Below, piece by piece: positions 55,644 to 63,958 of a stretch of 64,000 nt of DNA. Within the stretch, counting starts at the first letter, position 1. Every line of letters begins with the position of its first letter. The DNA is taken from the NCBI GenBank assembly GCA_965225735.1, contig CBDDBN010000025.1, positions 186,001-250,000 of the forward strand, written 5' to 3'. Origin of the DNA: Denitrobaculum sp965225735 (GTDB taxonomy: Bacteria > Pseudomonadota > Alphaproteobacteria > Kiloniellales > Kiloniellaceae). The position numbers were made by a program, and so were the translations under genes. Under the pieces are notes generated by a model. It was given only the letters and a program-made list of their open reading frames with translations, did not search any database and was not told the DNA's origin.

Positions 55644-57266
55644 ATGGGGTTCTCTCTGTATCGCCGTGCGCCTGCGACCCGGGCCCGGCAGGCGTCGAAA
55701 CAACACTTTGAGACCGTGCGCCGTTTCGCCCACTCTCTCTCGAGCCGCGCAAAGCTGCCGGCCTTATCATTCTCCCTAACCTTCCTGGTGAGTGCCGCCA
55801 ATGTTCAGGCGGATCAATTCGACGCACTCATGAACAAGGCTCAAGAAAACGAGACCGTCTCCGTCATCGTCACCGGCTGGCAGGCGGTGACAGGTGATAA
55901 CATTTTTCAGAGTGACGAAGATGCACTGGCATCTGGTAATTTCGTGTCCATCACAGGGGACGAGTTTGTCAACGCAATCAGCCAGTCCTCCGCAAACGTC
56001 AGGGTTACACGCCGCTTTGGCGCGCTCCCCATTATTGCACTGGAGATGGATGCAACCGCATTGGCCGAAGCAAAAGCCTATGGTCCCAACGTGACAGTGT
56101 GGGAAGACATAGTACTGGAACGAAGCCTAACGACGAGCACAAAGCAGGTCGGCGGAACAGGCGCTTGGCAAAGAGGCTTTACCGGTAAAGGTCAAGCGAT
56201 TGCAATCATCGACGATGGCGTAGACCGCGCGCATCCCTTCTTCGGCAACCGCGTTATCATGGAAGCCTGCTTCGCCAAGGTCTGTCCAAACGGCAAGAAC
56301 AGCATGATCGGCGATGGCGCAGCACAGCCCATTGGTACGCACGGAACCCATGTTGCTGGTATCGCGATGGGTTTCTCAAAGGCAAAGCAGCTTTCCGGCG
56401 TGGCGCCCGAAGCTTCCGTGATCGCGATCAACAGCTTTACCAAGAATGGAGGGACTTCCGCGAGCGCCGTTGCCGGATCGCTGTTGTATGTCATCGATAT
56501 CGCACGGAAAAATCCAGGTCTAATCAGTGTCGTAAACCTCAGTCTAGGCGCCAAACGTGATCAGTTCGGCGTATGCGAGCACAAAATCTTCGACGCCATC
56601 GCCACCGAGCTGCGAAAACTGAAGATTGCCGTGGTGGTCGCATCGGGAAACGATGGCAAGACCAACAAAGCCTCTCCGGTCGGCTTTCCCGCCTGTATCA
56701 GAGATTTCGTAAGCGTCGGCGCGGTCGAACAAAAGGGACAGGTCGCTCCTTTCTCCAGCAGTGGTCCAGCGCTCGACGTCTGGGCGCCAGGCAACTTCAT
56801 CCTTTCGTCCGCGCTTAAGGAGGAGAATGGAGAGCTCGTTCGGGGATCCGGAGGACAACCGGTACAGACATTCGAACGTTTTCCGGGAACTTCGATGGCG
56901 GCCCCGCATGTCGCCGGCGCCATCGCGGTCTTACGACAAGCTTCGCCTGACAGCAGCGTCGCGGAGCTGGTAGAAGCACTCAAATCGACCGGACTCAAGG
57001 TTCGTGATCAAAGGAACGGAGCCGTCGCCTCCCTTATCAATGTCGAAAAAGCATTGGCGCGATTGGTGGGTGAGGCAAAGAAACCGCGGAGCAGGCAGCG
57101 GGAATCACAGCCGCCCTCCTCCCCAACACCTGAGCCGAAACCCGCACCTGCGCCAGAACCACAGCCTAAACCGACACCCAAACCAACCCCGACGCCCAAG
57201 CCTGACACGGATCCCGAACCGCCCGAAGAGGAGAAAAATGAAGGATGGAAAGCCATAACGGGATAG
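55644..57266 (+). CDS. Secreted subtilisin-family (S8) serine protease
   Basis: The 540-residue protein has a long N-region and signal sequence ('ALSFSLTFLVSAANVQA'), a propeptide-like segment (about 68-160, 'VSVIVTGWQ' to 'VTVWEDIVLER'), and then the S8 domain. The catalytic triad is complete: Asp190 ('IIDDGVD'), His233 ('GTHGTHVAG') and Ser417 ('PGTSMAAPHVAG'), with oxyanion Asn336 ('ASGNDG'). A Pro/Glu/Lys-rich tail (about 488-530) could span or bind the cell wall. The next gene encodes a lipoprotein resembling a separate propeptide. Periplasmic or exported, probably processing or activating partners. Confidence 0.92.
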   Translation: MGFSLYRRAPATRARQASKQHFETVRRFAHSLSSRAKLPALSFSLTFLVSAANVQADQFDALMNKAQENETVSVIVTGWQAVTGDNIFQSDEDALASGNFVSITGDEFVNAISQSSANVRVTRRFGALPIIALEMDATALAEAKAYGPNVTVWEDIVLERSLTTSTKQVGGTGAWQRGFTGKGQAIAIIDDGVDRAHPFFGNRVIMEACFAKVCPNGKNSMIGDGAAQPIGTHGTHVAGIAMGFSKAKQLSGVAPEASVIAINSFTKNGGTSASAVAGSLLYVIDIARKNPGLISVVNLSLGAKRDQFGVCEHKIFDAIATELRKLKIAVVVASGNDGKTNKASPVGFPACIRDFVSVGAVEQKGQVAPFSSSGPALDVWAPGNFILSSALKEENGELVRGSGGQPVQTFERFPGTSMAAPHVAGAIAVLRQASPDSSVAELVEALKSTGLKVRDQRNGAVASLINVEKALARLVGEAKKPRSRQRESQPPSSPTPEPKPAPAPEPQPKPTPKPTPTPKPDTDPEPPEEEKNEGWKAITG

Positions 57267-57283
57267 CCAGGATTGACAGGATC

Positions 57284-57670
57284 ATGTCTTTTCATCGGAC
57301 CAGAATTTTCGCGCCCCTGATTCTTTTGCTCGGCAGCCTGACAGCCTGTGCAGGACACCAGAGTGGCGATAAGCCGCCGCCCGCAGCTTCGAACCAAGAG
57401 CAGCAGCGGATCACGCCCATTATCGTCAATCTGGAAGTGGCACGACAGCCAGGCGGAGATTTACCCGATCCAAACGCTATCACCGCTGTTCGGGAACGTT
57501 TTCTAGAGCGTTTGAAGCAGCAACGGCCCCTGATAGATATCAGCGAGATCAGAAGTTTCGGGATTATTCCGGCGGTCGCGCTTGATGCCCATCCGGCCTT
57601 GATCGCGGAAATGCTAACCTGGCCAGAGGTTCAATCGGTTTCGCTCGACCGGGAACTGCGGATCCAGTGA
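57284..57670 (+). CDS. Small lipoprotein resembling a free subtilase propeptide / I9-type inhibitor
   Basis: From the ATG giving 'MSFHRTRIFAPLILLLGSLT' there are 128 residues with a lipobox ending at Cys22 ('LTACAG'). The mature ~100 residues follow the I9 propeptide order: strand 'ITPIIVNLEVA', helix 'AVRERFLERLKQQ', strand 'SFGIIPAVALDAHP', helix 'LIAEMLTWPEVQ' and strand 'SVSLDRELRIQ'. I9 domains fold and inhibit subtilases. Position directly after the subtilase gene supports a role as membrane-bound inhibitor or chaperone. No enzyme residues are seen. Stop overlaps the next start. Confidence 0.65.
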   Translation: MSFHRTRIFAPLILLLGSLTACAGHQSGDKPPPAASNQEQQRITPIIVNLEVARQPGGDLPDPNAITAVRERFLERLKQQRPLIDISEIRSFGIIPAVALDAHPALIAEMLTWPEVQSVSLDRELRIQ

Positions 57671-59490
57671 ATTCGCTCCCCGCGACAGGGAGTGAAGGAG
57701 GAGCCAAGAACTCGCTGTCAGGTCTTCCCGACCCAGGGATCCTGATGGATTTTGAGGAGATGACTAGAGTGTCAAAAGTTCCGCGTTTTCCAAGAGGCCT
57801 GAGCAGAGGCGCAACCCTCGCCCCCTTGGCGACGTCCTTTTGGTTCCCTGTTGAAAGCCTCGAACAACAGGCGATAGCTGGCAGCGCCTTCACCTACCGG
57901 AAAGGACGGATCTGGCTTGGCAGAACAGCGACCGAGAGAGCTGAACCTGTGGGCTGGATGGATGACCGGCACATGGTCACTATCGCCGGTTCAAGAAGCG
58001 GCAAGGGCACCTCAGCGATCATTCCCGCCCTTTGCGACTATCCGGGATCTGTCATCTGCATTGACCCAAAGGGGGAGAACGCCTGTCGAACGGCCGCGCG
58101 CCGCGGCTTTGGCACCAGCAGCATGGAGGGCATGCATCAGGACGTGTACGTCCTGGACCCTTACGGTATCTCTGGTGTCGAAAGCGAATACCTTGCCACC
58201 TTCGATCCACTTGCCGGATTGACAGCCGAAACAGAAGACGTTCAAGAGCAGGCTGGCCTGATCGCCGAAGCGCTCGTCGTCAGTGTCGATCCCGAAAATG
58301 CGCACTGGGATGAATCGGCACGCGCGCTTATCGAAGCCCTGATCCTGCACGTAATCACCTGGCACGCGTACGAAGGTGACCGTACCTTGGGGCGCGTCCG
58401 GACACTTCTGCGCGACGGCGATCGCGAGGCTTACGCGCAATTCTGGGCAAAACACGACGCAAAGGTCGAGGCCGGCGCGGCCCAACCTGTGAAGCTTCGA
58501 AAGCTCAGTCCTTTCGACATACTGCTCGAGGTAATGAAGAGCAACGACGCTTTCGAAGGTGCGATCTTCGGCGCGGCTTCCGGGTTGAAGGATCTTGGCG
58601 ACCGCGAGCGCGGATCTATCCTTTCAACCGCCCGGCGGAATCTCAAGTTTCTGGATGCACCGAAAATGCGCCGGTGTCTTCAGCAATCGGAGCACACGCT
58701 TGACCTGAAGGACTTGAAGCTGGCCCCGAAGGGTATATCCGTCTACCTGGTGCTGCCCAGCAGGTTAATGAAAACCCATGCGCGCTGGATGCGCCTGCTA
58801 CTAAACCTGACTGTCGCGCAGATGGAGAGCGTCGCCAGCCCGCCGCAGCAAGGCCATCCCGTGCTTGCGATCCTGGATGAGTTTCCGACACTTGGGCATC
58901 TTCCTGTGCTTGAAACCGCTATCGGTTACATGGCGGGTTTTGGTCTGAAGATCTGGGCCATCATTCAAGATCTATCACAGCTCCAGCGGGATTACCCAAC
59001 CAGTTGGGAGACCTTTCTTGGCAATGCGGGGCTGCTCCAGTTCTTTGGCAACTCCGACCCCACCACCTTGGATTTCATCGCCCGGCGGCTCGGAGAGATC
59101 GAGGTCATCCGGCAGACAGAAAACCGGTCGGAAACGGAAGTTGCGAGCACATCGGATATCTCGGATTTCGACAAGCTTCAAAGGACTCGCGAAGCCAGCG
59201 GAATCAGAAAGGCTTTGGGCTCCTTCGCATTGGAAAACAGCACGGAGTCGAGCACAAAAAGCATCTCGAGTTCTGAAACGACATTGCAAACGATCCAAAA
59301 GACCGAGTTGATGACGCCCGACGAGATCCGCCGCTATTTCTCGCGCGCGTCCGGTTTGCAGATCATCGCTCTCGCCGACTATCGGCCAATCTTTCTGCGC
59401 CGCACGCCCTACTTCATGGATGAGCATTTTGCAGGACTGTTTAACGAGAAGGAGACACCCAAGGCTCTGCAAGGACCTCGTGCACGCTAA
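57667..59490 (+). CDS. VirD4/TraG-type coupling ATPase (orphan)
   Basis: The 607-residue protein (GTG start overlapping the preceding TGA; an ATG lies at 57745) is a T4SS-type coupling ATPase: Walker A 'GSRSGKGT' (108-115), 'VICIDPKGENA', Walker B 'LAILDEFPTLGHLPVLE', and 'WAIIQDLSQLQRDYP' with the arginine-finger region. Coupling proteins pump DNA or protein substrates into a secretion channel. The N-terminal transmembrane pair of VirD4 is not evident, so it may be soluble or held by another cluster protein. No relaxase or VirB genes are in the window, which argues against a simple conjugative element. Confidence 0.88.
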   Translation: MNSLPATGSEGGAKNSLSGLPDPGILMDFEEMTRVSKVPRFPRGLSRGATLAPLATSFWFPVESLEQQAIAGSAFTYRKGRIWLGRTATERAEPVGWMDDRHMVTIAGSRSGKGTSAIIPALCDYPGSVICIDPKGENACRTAARRGFGTSSMEGMHQDVYVLDPYGISGVESEYLATFDPLAGLTAETEDVQEQAGLIAEALVVSVDPENAHWDESARALIEALILHVITWHAYEGDRTLGRVRTLLRDGDREAYAQFWAKHDAKVEAGAAQPVKLRKLSPFDILLEVMKSNDAFEGAIFGAASGLKDLGDRERGSILSTARRNLKFLDAPKMRRCLQQSEHTLDLKDLKLAPKGISVYLVLPSRLMKTHARWMRLLLNLTVAQMESVASPPQQGHPVLAILDEFPTLGHLPVLETAIGYMAGFGLKIWAIIQDLSQLQRDYPTSWETFLGNAGLLQFFGNSDPTTLDFIARRLGEIEVIRQTENRSETEVASTSDISDFDKLQRTREASGIRKALGSFALENSTESSTKSISSSETTLQTIQKTELMTPDEIRRYFSRASGLQIIALADYRPIFLRRTPYFMDEHFAGLFNEKETPKALQGPRAR

Positions 59491-59582
59491 TCCCATCGCT
59501 CGGCGGCTAAAACCGGCCTCGTCGCTCGCAAAAATCGAGGTCAGGCTGTCAACACGACTTCGCTCATATCGGTACTTGCTCC

Positions 59583-60050
59583 CTATCGATACTTGGCGGC
59601 AGTGATGAACTCGCCGAAGGACTCGCACCAGACCAGCACGGTCGTGTAGGCCCCGACATCGACGCCGGCGGGCACGTCCAGGAGGAACCCGTCGAAGGTC
59701 TTCACGTCGCCGATCAGCTGCGCGGCCCCCTTGACCTTGAGGAACTGTTCCTCGTCTTCGACGAAGTCCTGAACCAGGTAGAGCTTGTAATCGGGACCCG
59801 GCGCAAGGCTGCCCTGATGAACGATCTTCGCGCCAGTGATGCTGACGCTGCCCTCGCCCCAGTGGAGGAAGTCGCTGCCCTTGAGCTCGCGGGTGAAGCT
59901 CGCCTCGAAGAGCGCGCCTTCAGCGCTGCTGGCCAGCATCTCCCGGTCCAGGCTCGCGGGCGCGGTCAGGATCGGCAGGAAGTAGATCCCCAGCGCGAAG
60001 CCCACCGCAAGCACACCGAGATGTGTGATGAGAAGAATTATCCAGCGCAT
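59583..60050 (-). CDS. Membrane-anchored DM13 domain protein
   Basis: The 155-residue product has an N-terminal membrane helix ('IILLITHLGVLAVGFALGIY') and a DM13 domain. The signs are 'GEGSVSITGAKIVHQGSLAP', 'GPDYKLYLVQDF' and a final 'VLVWCESFGEFITAAKYR' with the family's single Cys. DM13 is a cytochrome-like electron-transfer or redox domain found in periplasmic and extracellular proteins. Monocistronic. Confidence 0.8.
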   Translation of the reverse strand: MRWIILLITHLGVLAVGFALGIYFLPILTAPASLDREMLASSAEGALFEASFTRELKGSDFLHWGEGSVSITGAKIVHQGSLAPGPDYKLYLVQDFVEDEEQFLKVKGAAQLIGDVKTFDGFLLDVPAGVDVGAYTTVLVWCESFGEFITAAKYR

Positions 60051-60101
60051 GAGAGTCTCTCGTTTAAGGTTGGTAATACTCGAACGACGTTACTCGGGAC
60101 T

Positions 60102-60899
60102 TCAGCCAACCACCCGCGGCCAGAGTTCGGAGTCCAGCGGCGCACCGATGGCAAGATCTGGCAAGGGCGGCATCTCCTGCAGACCGTCACGCGGCTGAAA
60201 GGTCACGTCGTCGCCGGCCCAGCGCGAGACATGGGCCCGGCGGCGGCGCTCCAGAGAGCTGTTGCCCGGCGAGCCGTGAACCGTCAGCCCGTGGTGGATC
60301 GTACAGTCCCCCGGTTCCAACTCATAGCGCACGAATGCGAGCTCATCGCGCATCGCGTCGATATCGGGTACTTCCAGAAGGGCTTCGCGGTACTGGTTGG
60401 AGCCGCTGAAGCTCGCGGGTTTGTATTTCTGTCCCCATCTGTGGGAACCCTTGACGTACTCCACCGCACCGGTCTCGGCAGTGACCGGATCCAGCGCCAG
60501 CCAGAGGGTGCAGATCTGATCACCCCCGATCGGCCAGTAGGTCATGTCGTGGTGCCAGGGTGTTTTGGTCTCGGTGTCCGGCTCTTTGATCAGCCATTGA
60601 TCGAAGAAGATGTTCACCTTATCCGACCGCATCACCTGCGCGGAGAGCGCGGCAGCCGGTGATTCGAAGACGAAGCGCTTACAGACCTCGTTGCGCGTCC
60701 AGATGAAGGTGTCATGGAAGAAACGGCCCTTTTCTTCGCGCAGCTCGGCGAGCTCCGCATGAAGATCTCCAGGCGCCGCCAGAGACAGCTCCGCCGCCGC
60801 GCGCATCCGCTCGACCCAGTCGGGCGTAAAGAGCCCGCGCAGGCAGACAACGCCGTCCACGTGAAAGGTTTCGATTTCGTCGTCCGTGAGGCTTCGCAT
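60102..60899 (-). CDS. Phytanoyl-CoA dioxygenase-like Fe(II)/2-oxoglutarate oxygenase
   Basis: The 265-residue enzyme has the jelly-roll 2OG oxygenase motifs: 'TPWHHDMTYWPI' supplying H-x-D, 'IHHGLTVHGSPGNSS' supplying the distal His, and 'RRRAHVSRWAGDD' supplying the Arg that binds 2-oxoglutarate. The family hydroxylates many small substrates, so the substrate is unknown. It is divergent from bluB with about 170 bases between. Confidence 0.88.
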   Translation of the reverse strand: MRSLTDDEIETFHVDGVVCLRGLFTPDWVERMRAAAELSLAAPGDLHAELAELREEKGRFFHDTFIWTRNEVCKRFVFESPAAALSAQVMRSDKVNIFFDQWLIKEPDTETKTPWHHDMTYWPIGGDQICTLWLALDPVTAETGAVEYVKGSHRWGQKYKPASFSGSNQYREALLEVPDIDAMRDELAFVRYELEPGDCTIHHGLTVHGSPGNSSLERRRRAHVSRWAGDDVTFQPRDGLQEMPPLPDLAIGAPLDSELWPRVVG

Positions 60900-61073
60900 C
60901 CCTTCCCTGTCCCGATGTTATGAGAGAATTCCACCGGAGCAGTCTCGGCGACGAAAGAAAGAAAGTAAACGCCGCCTGCACGCAAAAAAGCGCCATCTGC
61001 GGGATTGACGCTTTATCCCCTTCGGCTTAAGCCGGAAGGAACGCCGTAACGAACCGGAAACAGCAAGCGCCCC

Positions 61074-61736
61074 GTGACGTCCGAGACAGAAGACCGCAAA
61101 AGCCCGCCGCTCTTTAACGAGCTGTTTCGCGATGAGCTCACGCAGTTGCTGCGCTGGCGGCGCGACGTGCGGCGCTTCCGGCCAGATCCGGTGCCGGCGG
61201 AGATGGTCGAGGATCTGTTGGATCTGGCCTGCCTCGCCCCCTCGGTGGGCAATAGCCAGCCCTGGCGCTTCGTCGCGGTGGAGAGCGCCGAAGCCCGCGC
61301 GGCCATCCGTGCCAACTTCGAAGCGGCCAATGCCGAGGCGCTGAAGGGATATCAGGGCGAACAGGCGGAACGCTACGCCGGCCTCAAGCTTTCGGGCCTG
61401 GATGTGGCGCCAGTGCAGCTCGCGGTTTTCTGCGACGAGCAGACGGCGCAGGGCCATGGCCTCGGCCGCCAGACTATGCCGGAGACCCTGCGGTATTCCG
61501 CCATCCTCGCCGTCCACACCCTTTGGCTGACCGCGCGCACCTGCGGCATCGGCGTGGGCTGGGTCTCGATCCTCGATCCCGCGCAGGCCATGAAGGACCT
61601 GGGTGTGCCTGAGGACTGGTCCTTGGTCGCCTACCTCTGCATCGGCTGGCCCGAGGAAGAACACGAAGACCCGGAGCTGGTGCGCCACGGCTGGCAGGAT
61701 CGCACAGCAGACTGCCGGAAGCTGGAAAAGCGGTAG
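61074..61736 (+). CDS. bluB: 5,6-dimethylbenzimidazole synthase
   Basis: BluB uses O2 and reduced FMN to break down FMN into 5,6-dimethylbenzimidazole, the lower ligand of B12. The 220-residue protein starts with GTG and shows the family's 'WRRDVRRFRPDPVPAE', 'LAPSVGNSQPWRFVAV', 'GLGRQTMPETLRYS' and 'GIGVGWVSILDP'. Together with the cob operon at the window's left end it completes an aerobic B12 set, though not in one operon. The last ~30 bases are duplicated 1.6 kb downstream. Confidence 0.95.
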   Translation: MTSETEDRKSPPLFNELFRDELTQLLRWRRDVRRFRPDPVPAEMVEDLLDLACLAPSVGNSQPWRFVAVESAEARAAIRANFEAANAEALKGYQGEQAERYAGLKLSGLDVAPVQLAVFCDEQTAQGHGLGRQTMPETLRYSAILAVHTLWLTARTCGIGVGWVSILDPAQAMKDLGVPEDWSLVAYLCIGWPEEEHEDPELVRHGWQDRTADCRKLEKR

Positions 61737-61738
61737 GA
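61708..61738 (+). repeat. bluB 3'-end sequence, first copy of a direct repeat (second copy 63314-63344)
   Basis: Bases 61708-61738, the last codons and stop of bluB, recur at 63314-63344 with four to five mismatches (GACTGCCGGAAGCT is identical in both). The second copy includes the stop region but is not attached to any gene. The two copies bracket the PD-(D/E)XK-like gene, as expected for insertion at a gene tail. Confidence 0.8.
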
Positions 61739-61799
61739 CACTATCCTAAACGGCTTGTTTATCTCCAATATGAAACCCATTAATCGGACCAACTCGCTG

Positions 61800-63194
61800 T
61801 CATTCAGATGAATGTTCAACTGCCGGCAATTGCTGAACGTCTCTGACATCCACACCAGCTTCGTATTCGGACTGAATCGCCGCTGGCGAAACTTCATGGG
61901 GCTCTGTCTTTGCGCGCAACTTAGGTGCGGAGGGCCGCCAAGCACGTAAGTGCTGGCCAACAAGCTCGTAGAAGTCTGGAACCGCTGCCTCTAAACAATC
62001 CACGAAAGTCTTCACACCGGAAAACTTGCCACCCAATTCACGGACCATAACAACATCAAATGAAGACAGTACCATCTTGCTGTTTTCGCCGATGAGGTGA
62101 TTGGGATCTTCTCGTACCTGAGATAGCGTTGCCTGAGTTGCTTTGGCTTTTCCAGGCCAAACGGCCCCGATCCGGACTTCATCTGGCTCCGTTTTTGCAA
62201 GCTGACGTAGAAGCCAATTCAATCTCGCCTGCGAGGACTTACGATCACCCGGCGCGGCCAGACGCATCGAAACAATAACTGATCGTGTTAGCAAATCGGT
62301 TTCCACAACAATCGAATTTGCTGTGTCAGGTATGTCGAGTTCACAGCGAAGCCTCTTGGTCTCTGTAAGGCTTTGACAATCATCCCGTAACCGCAGCTTG
62401 CCGTCCGAGCGATGGTTACGAGACAATCGGACGTCTACGGGGGCTTCCAGCAACCTGCTCATAATAAGACAGAGGTCACGTACTTCCTGGTGCCAAGCCC
62501 CAACAACTGCCTGCACCTCTTCAGATGTCTTTTTGAGTGGGGCTCCTCCCCTAGCAGCTGTGACGACGTCGCTCCAGCTGGATGGCATGCGCTCGAAGCC
62601 CTTAACCCCTGTGCTGGGGTGAGACAAGAAACGAACGAGTTCGGATAAAATACGGGCCTGATCTCTATCTTCAACGTTTTGCGCCGAAAGCAGCAAGGTC
62701 GCTTCGGTGAGAACAAACATCCATGACCAATGAAACAAGCTTACCTTGCGAGTCGACGTTTTCGGCAAAGAAATAGGATGGTGATCAGGCCGGGCTGTAA
62801 ATTGATTTGATAAGGTAATTACGGCATCAATCTCATGATCTCGGGCGAGTTGAAGGTAAGTTTCAATCTGCGTAGCATCAAGCTGCGCATTTCCGATTTT
62901 TGCTTCTACTAGCGCGGTCCATTGCCTACTCCCCATAGTTAACACGATCAAACCGTCGGGCCGGGGCGCTCCGCCATTCTTATCGTTGAAGACAACCTCG
63001 GTGAACACTTCGAATTTAGTCCGCACACCGACTTTCTGCCCAACGGATCGTAGCAACGACGCGCCAAATTCATCGACATAAGCCATCGAAGAAAGAAGTA
63101 CTGAGAGTGTACGGCCTTCTTTTGAGGTTTCGGCCAATACAGGAAACAATCTTGCTCTTTCACCAGATTTCAGAAACGCCGGCCGCTCACTCAT
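61800..63194 (-). CDS. Putative PD-(D/E)XK nuclease-type protein, acquired
   Basis: Start at the ATG with GGGGGGAG upstream gives 464 residues. The N-terminal domain has a restriction-nuclease-like core: Glu66 ('EVFTEVVF'), Asp80 ('PRPDGLIVL') and 'WTALVEAKIGN' (Glu97-x-Lys99), followed by 'QIETYLQLARDHEIDAVITL', a helix-strand typical of such folds. The rest is unrecognised. The gene is AT-richer than its neighbours and lies between two copies of the bluB 3' end, so it is probably acquired. A defence function (single-gene nuclease) is an inference. Confidence 0.7.
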   Translation of the reverse strand: MSERPAFLKSGERARLFPVLAETSKEGRTLSVLLSSMAYVDEFGASLLRSVGQKVGVRTKFEVFTEVVFNDKNGGAPRPDGLIVLTMGSRQWTALVEAKIGNAQLDATQIETYLQLARDHEIDAVITLSNQFTARPDHHPISLPKTSTRKVSLFHWSWMFVLTEATLLLSAQNVEDRDQARILSELVRFLSHPSTGVKGFERMPSSWSDVVTAARGGAPLKKTSEEVQAVVGAWHQEVRDLCLIMSRLLEAPVDVRLSRNHRSDGKLRLRDDCQSLTETKRLRCELDIPDTANSIVVETDLLTRSVIVSMRLAAPGDRKSSQARLNWLLRQLAKTEPDEVRIGAVWPGKAKATQATLSQVREDPNHLIGENSKMVLSSFDVVMVRELGGKFSGVKTFVDCLEAAVPDFYELVGQHLRAWRPSAPKLRAKTEPHEVSPAAIQSEYEAGVDVRDVQQLPAVEHSSE

Positions 63195-63359
63195 AACTCC
63201 CCCCAAAATTGCAGAGCACTTCTAAATATCTTGCAATGATATTATCAACCAGTGCAAGAAAATGATTCTGGTCCGCCTATCATATGAATTTATAAAGGGA
63301 ATGACCGCATGGCGGACTGCCGGAAGCTAGAGAAGCGGTAGGGGCCTGCGCGCCAACAG

Positions 63360-63393
63360 AAACGGCGGCCCCTGATCCGGGTGCCGCCGCCAA
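63360..63393 (-). terminator. Probable terminator of the minus-strand PEP-CTERM gene
   Basis: On the minus strand GGCGGC...GCCGCC (63386-63391 with 63366-63371 approximately) forms a GC stem followed by GTTTCTGTT. Position 20-50 bases after the stop codon fits termination of the 63413-63958 gene. Confidence 0.6.
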
Positions 63394-63412
63394 AGTCAGC
63401 CGAAAACGCCGT

Positions 63413-63958
63413 TCAAGCCACCTGCTTAAATCTCCGCCGCGTGAAGCCGAACCCGGCTAGTCCCAGTCCTAGAAGCGCAAGCGTGCCCGGCTCAGGAACG
63501 CTGCCGCGCCGCGTGACCAGTTGGATCGAGGCGAGAGGCCCGAGGGCAAAGGGGCTACCTTCGAGAACCGAGAAGGTCACACTGTCTTCGGTAAAACTGA
63601 CACTGCCGAATCCCGCGATTGGATCCAGAATGACATCGACGATCGAACCGGCCTCGCCAATCCAATCAAGGTCGGTCAGAACAAAATCGGCATCGACTCC
63701 AAAAACAACACCTGGACCACCGTCAATGATCGTGAATTCAATGTTCGAGGCACCTACGTCCACGGTGATGAGATCAAACACATTGAATTCGCTACCTGCA
63801 CCCACAGTTTCCGTGAATGGACCAAGAACGCTCATACCATTCGCGAGAACCTCTAAGGTTACCTCGTCTCCAATAAGCGTCGCCTTGGCTTTGCCCGGGA
63901 GCGCGGCGGTAACGGCCAGTGCCACAGCGAGCGTCATAGCCTTCAAAAACCGCATCAT
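63413..63958 (-). CDS. PEP-CTERM sorting domain protein
   Basis: Start at the first of two adjacent ATGs, with GAAGGAT upstream, gives 181 residues: a signal peptide ('AMTLAVALAVTAALPGKAKA'), an acidic beta-rich mature part and a canonical tail beginning 'VPEPGTLALLGLGLAGFGF' and ending 'TRRRFKQVA'. Exosortase recognition of PEP with a hydrophobic helix and Arg cluster is expected. This is the third such protein in the window. Function of the mature part is unknown. Confidence 0.92.
   Translation of the reverse strand: MMRFLKAMTLAVALAVTAALPGKAKATLIGDEVTLEVLANGMSVLGPFTETVGAGSEFNVFDLITVDVGASNIEFTIIDGGPGVVFGVDADFVLTDLDWIGEAGSIVDVILDPIAGFGSVSFTEDSVTFSVLEGSPFALGPLASIQLVTRRGSVPEPGTLALLGLGLAGFGFTRRRFKQVA

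Noticed and set aside
57667..59490. Integrative conjugative element indicated by the VirD4/TraG-type ATPase
   Set aside because: No relaxase, VirB channel genes, integrase, partition or replication genes are visible in the surrounding 20 kb.
60900..61073. Cobalamin riboswitch before bluB
   Set aside because: I could not find a B12 box or the other conserved elements in this 174-base region.
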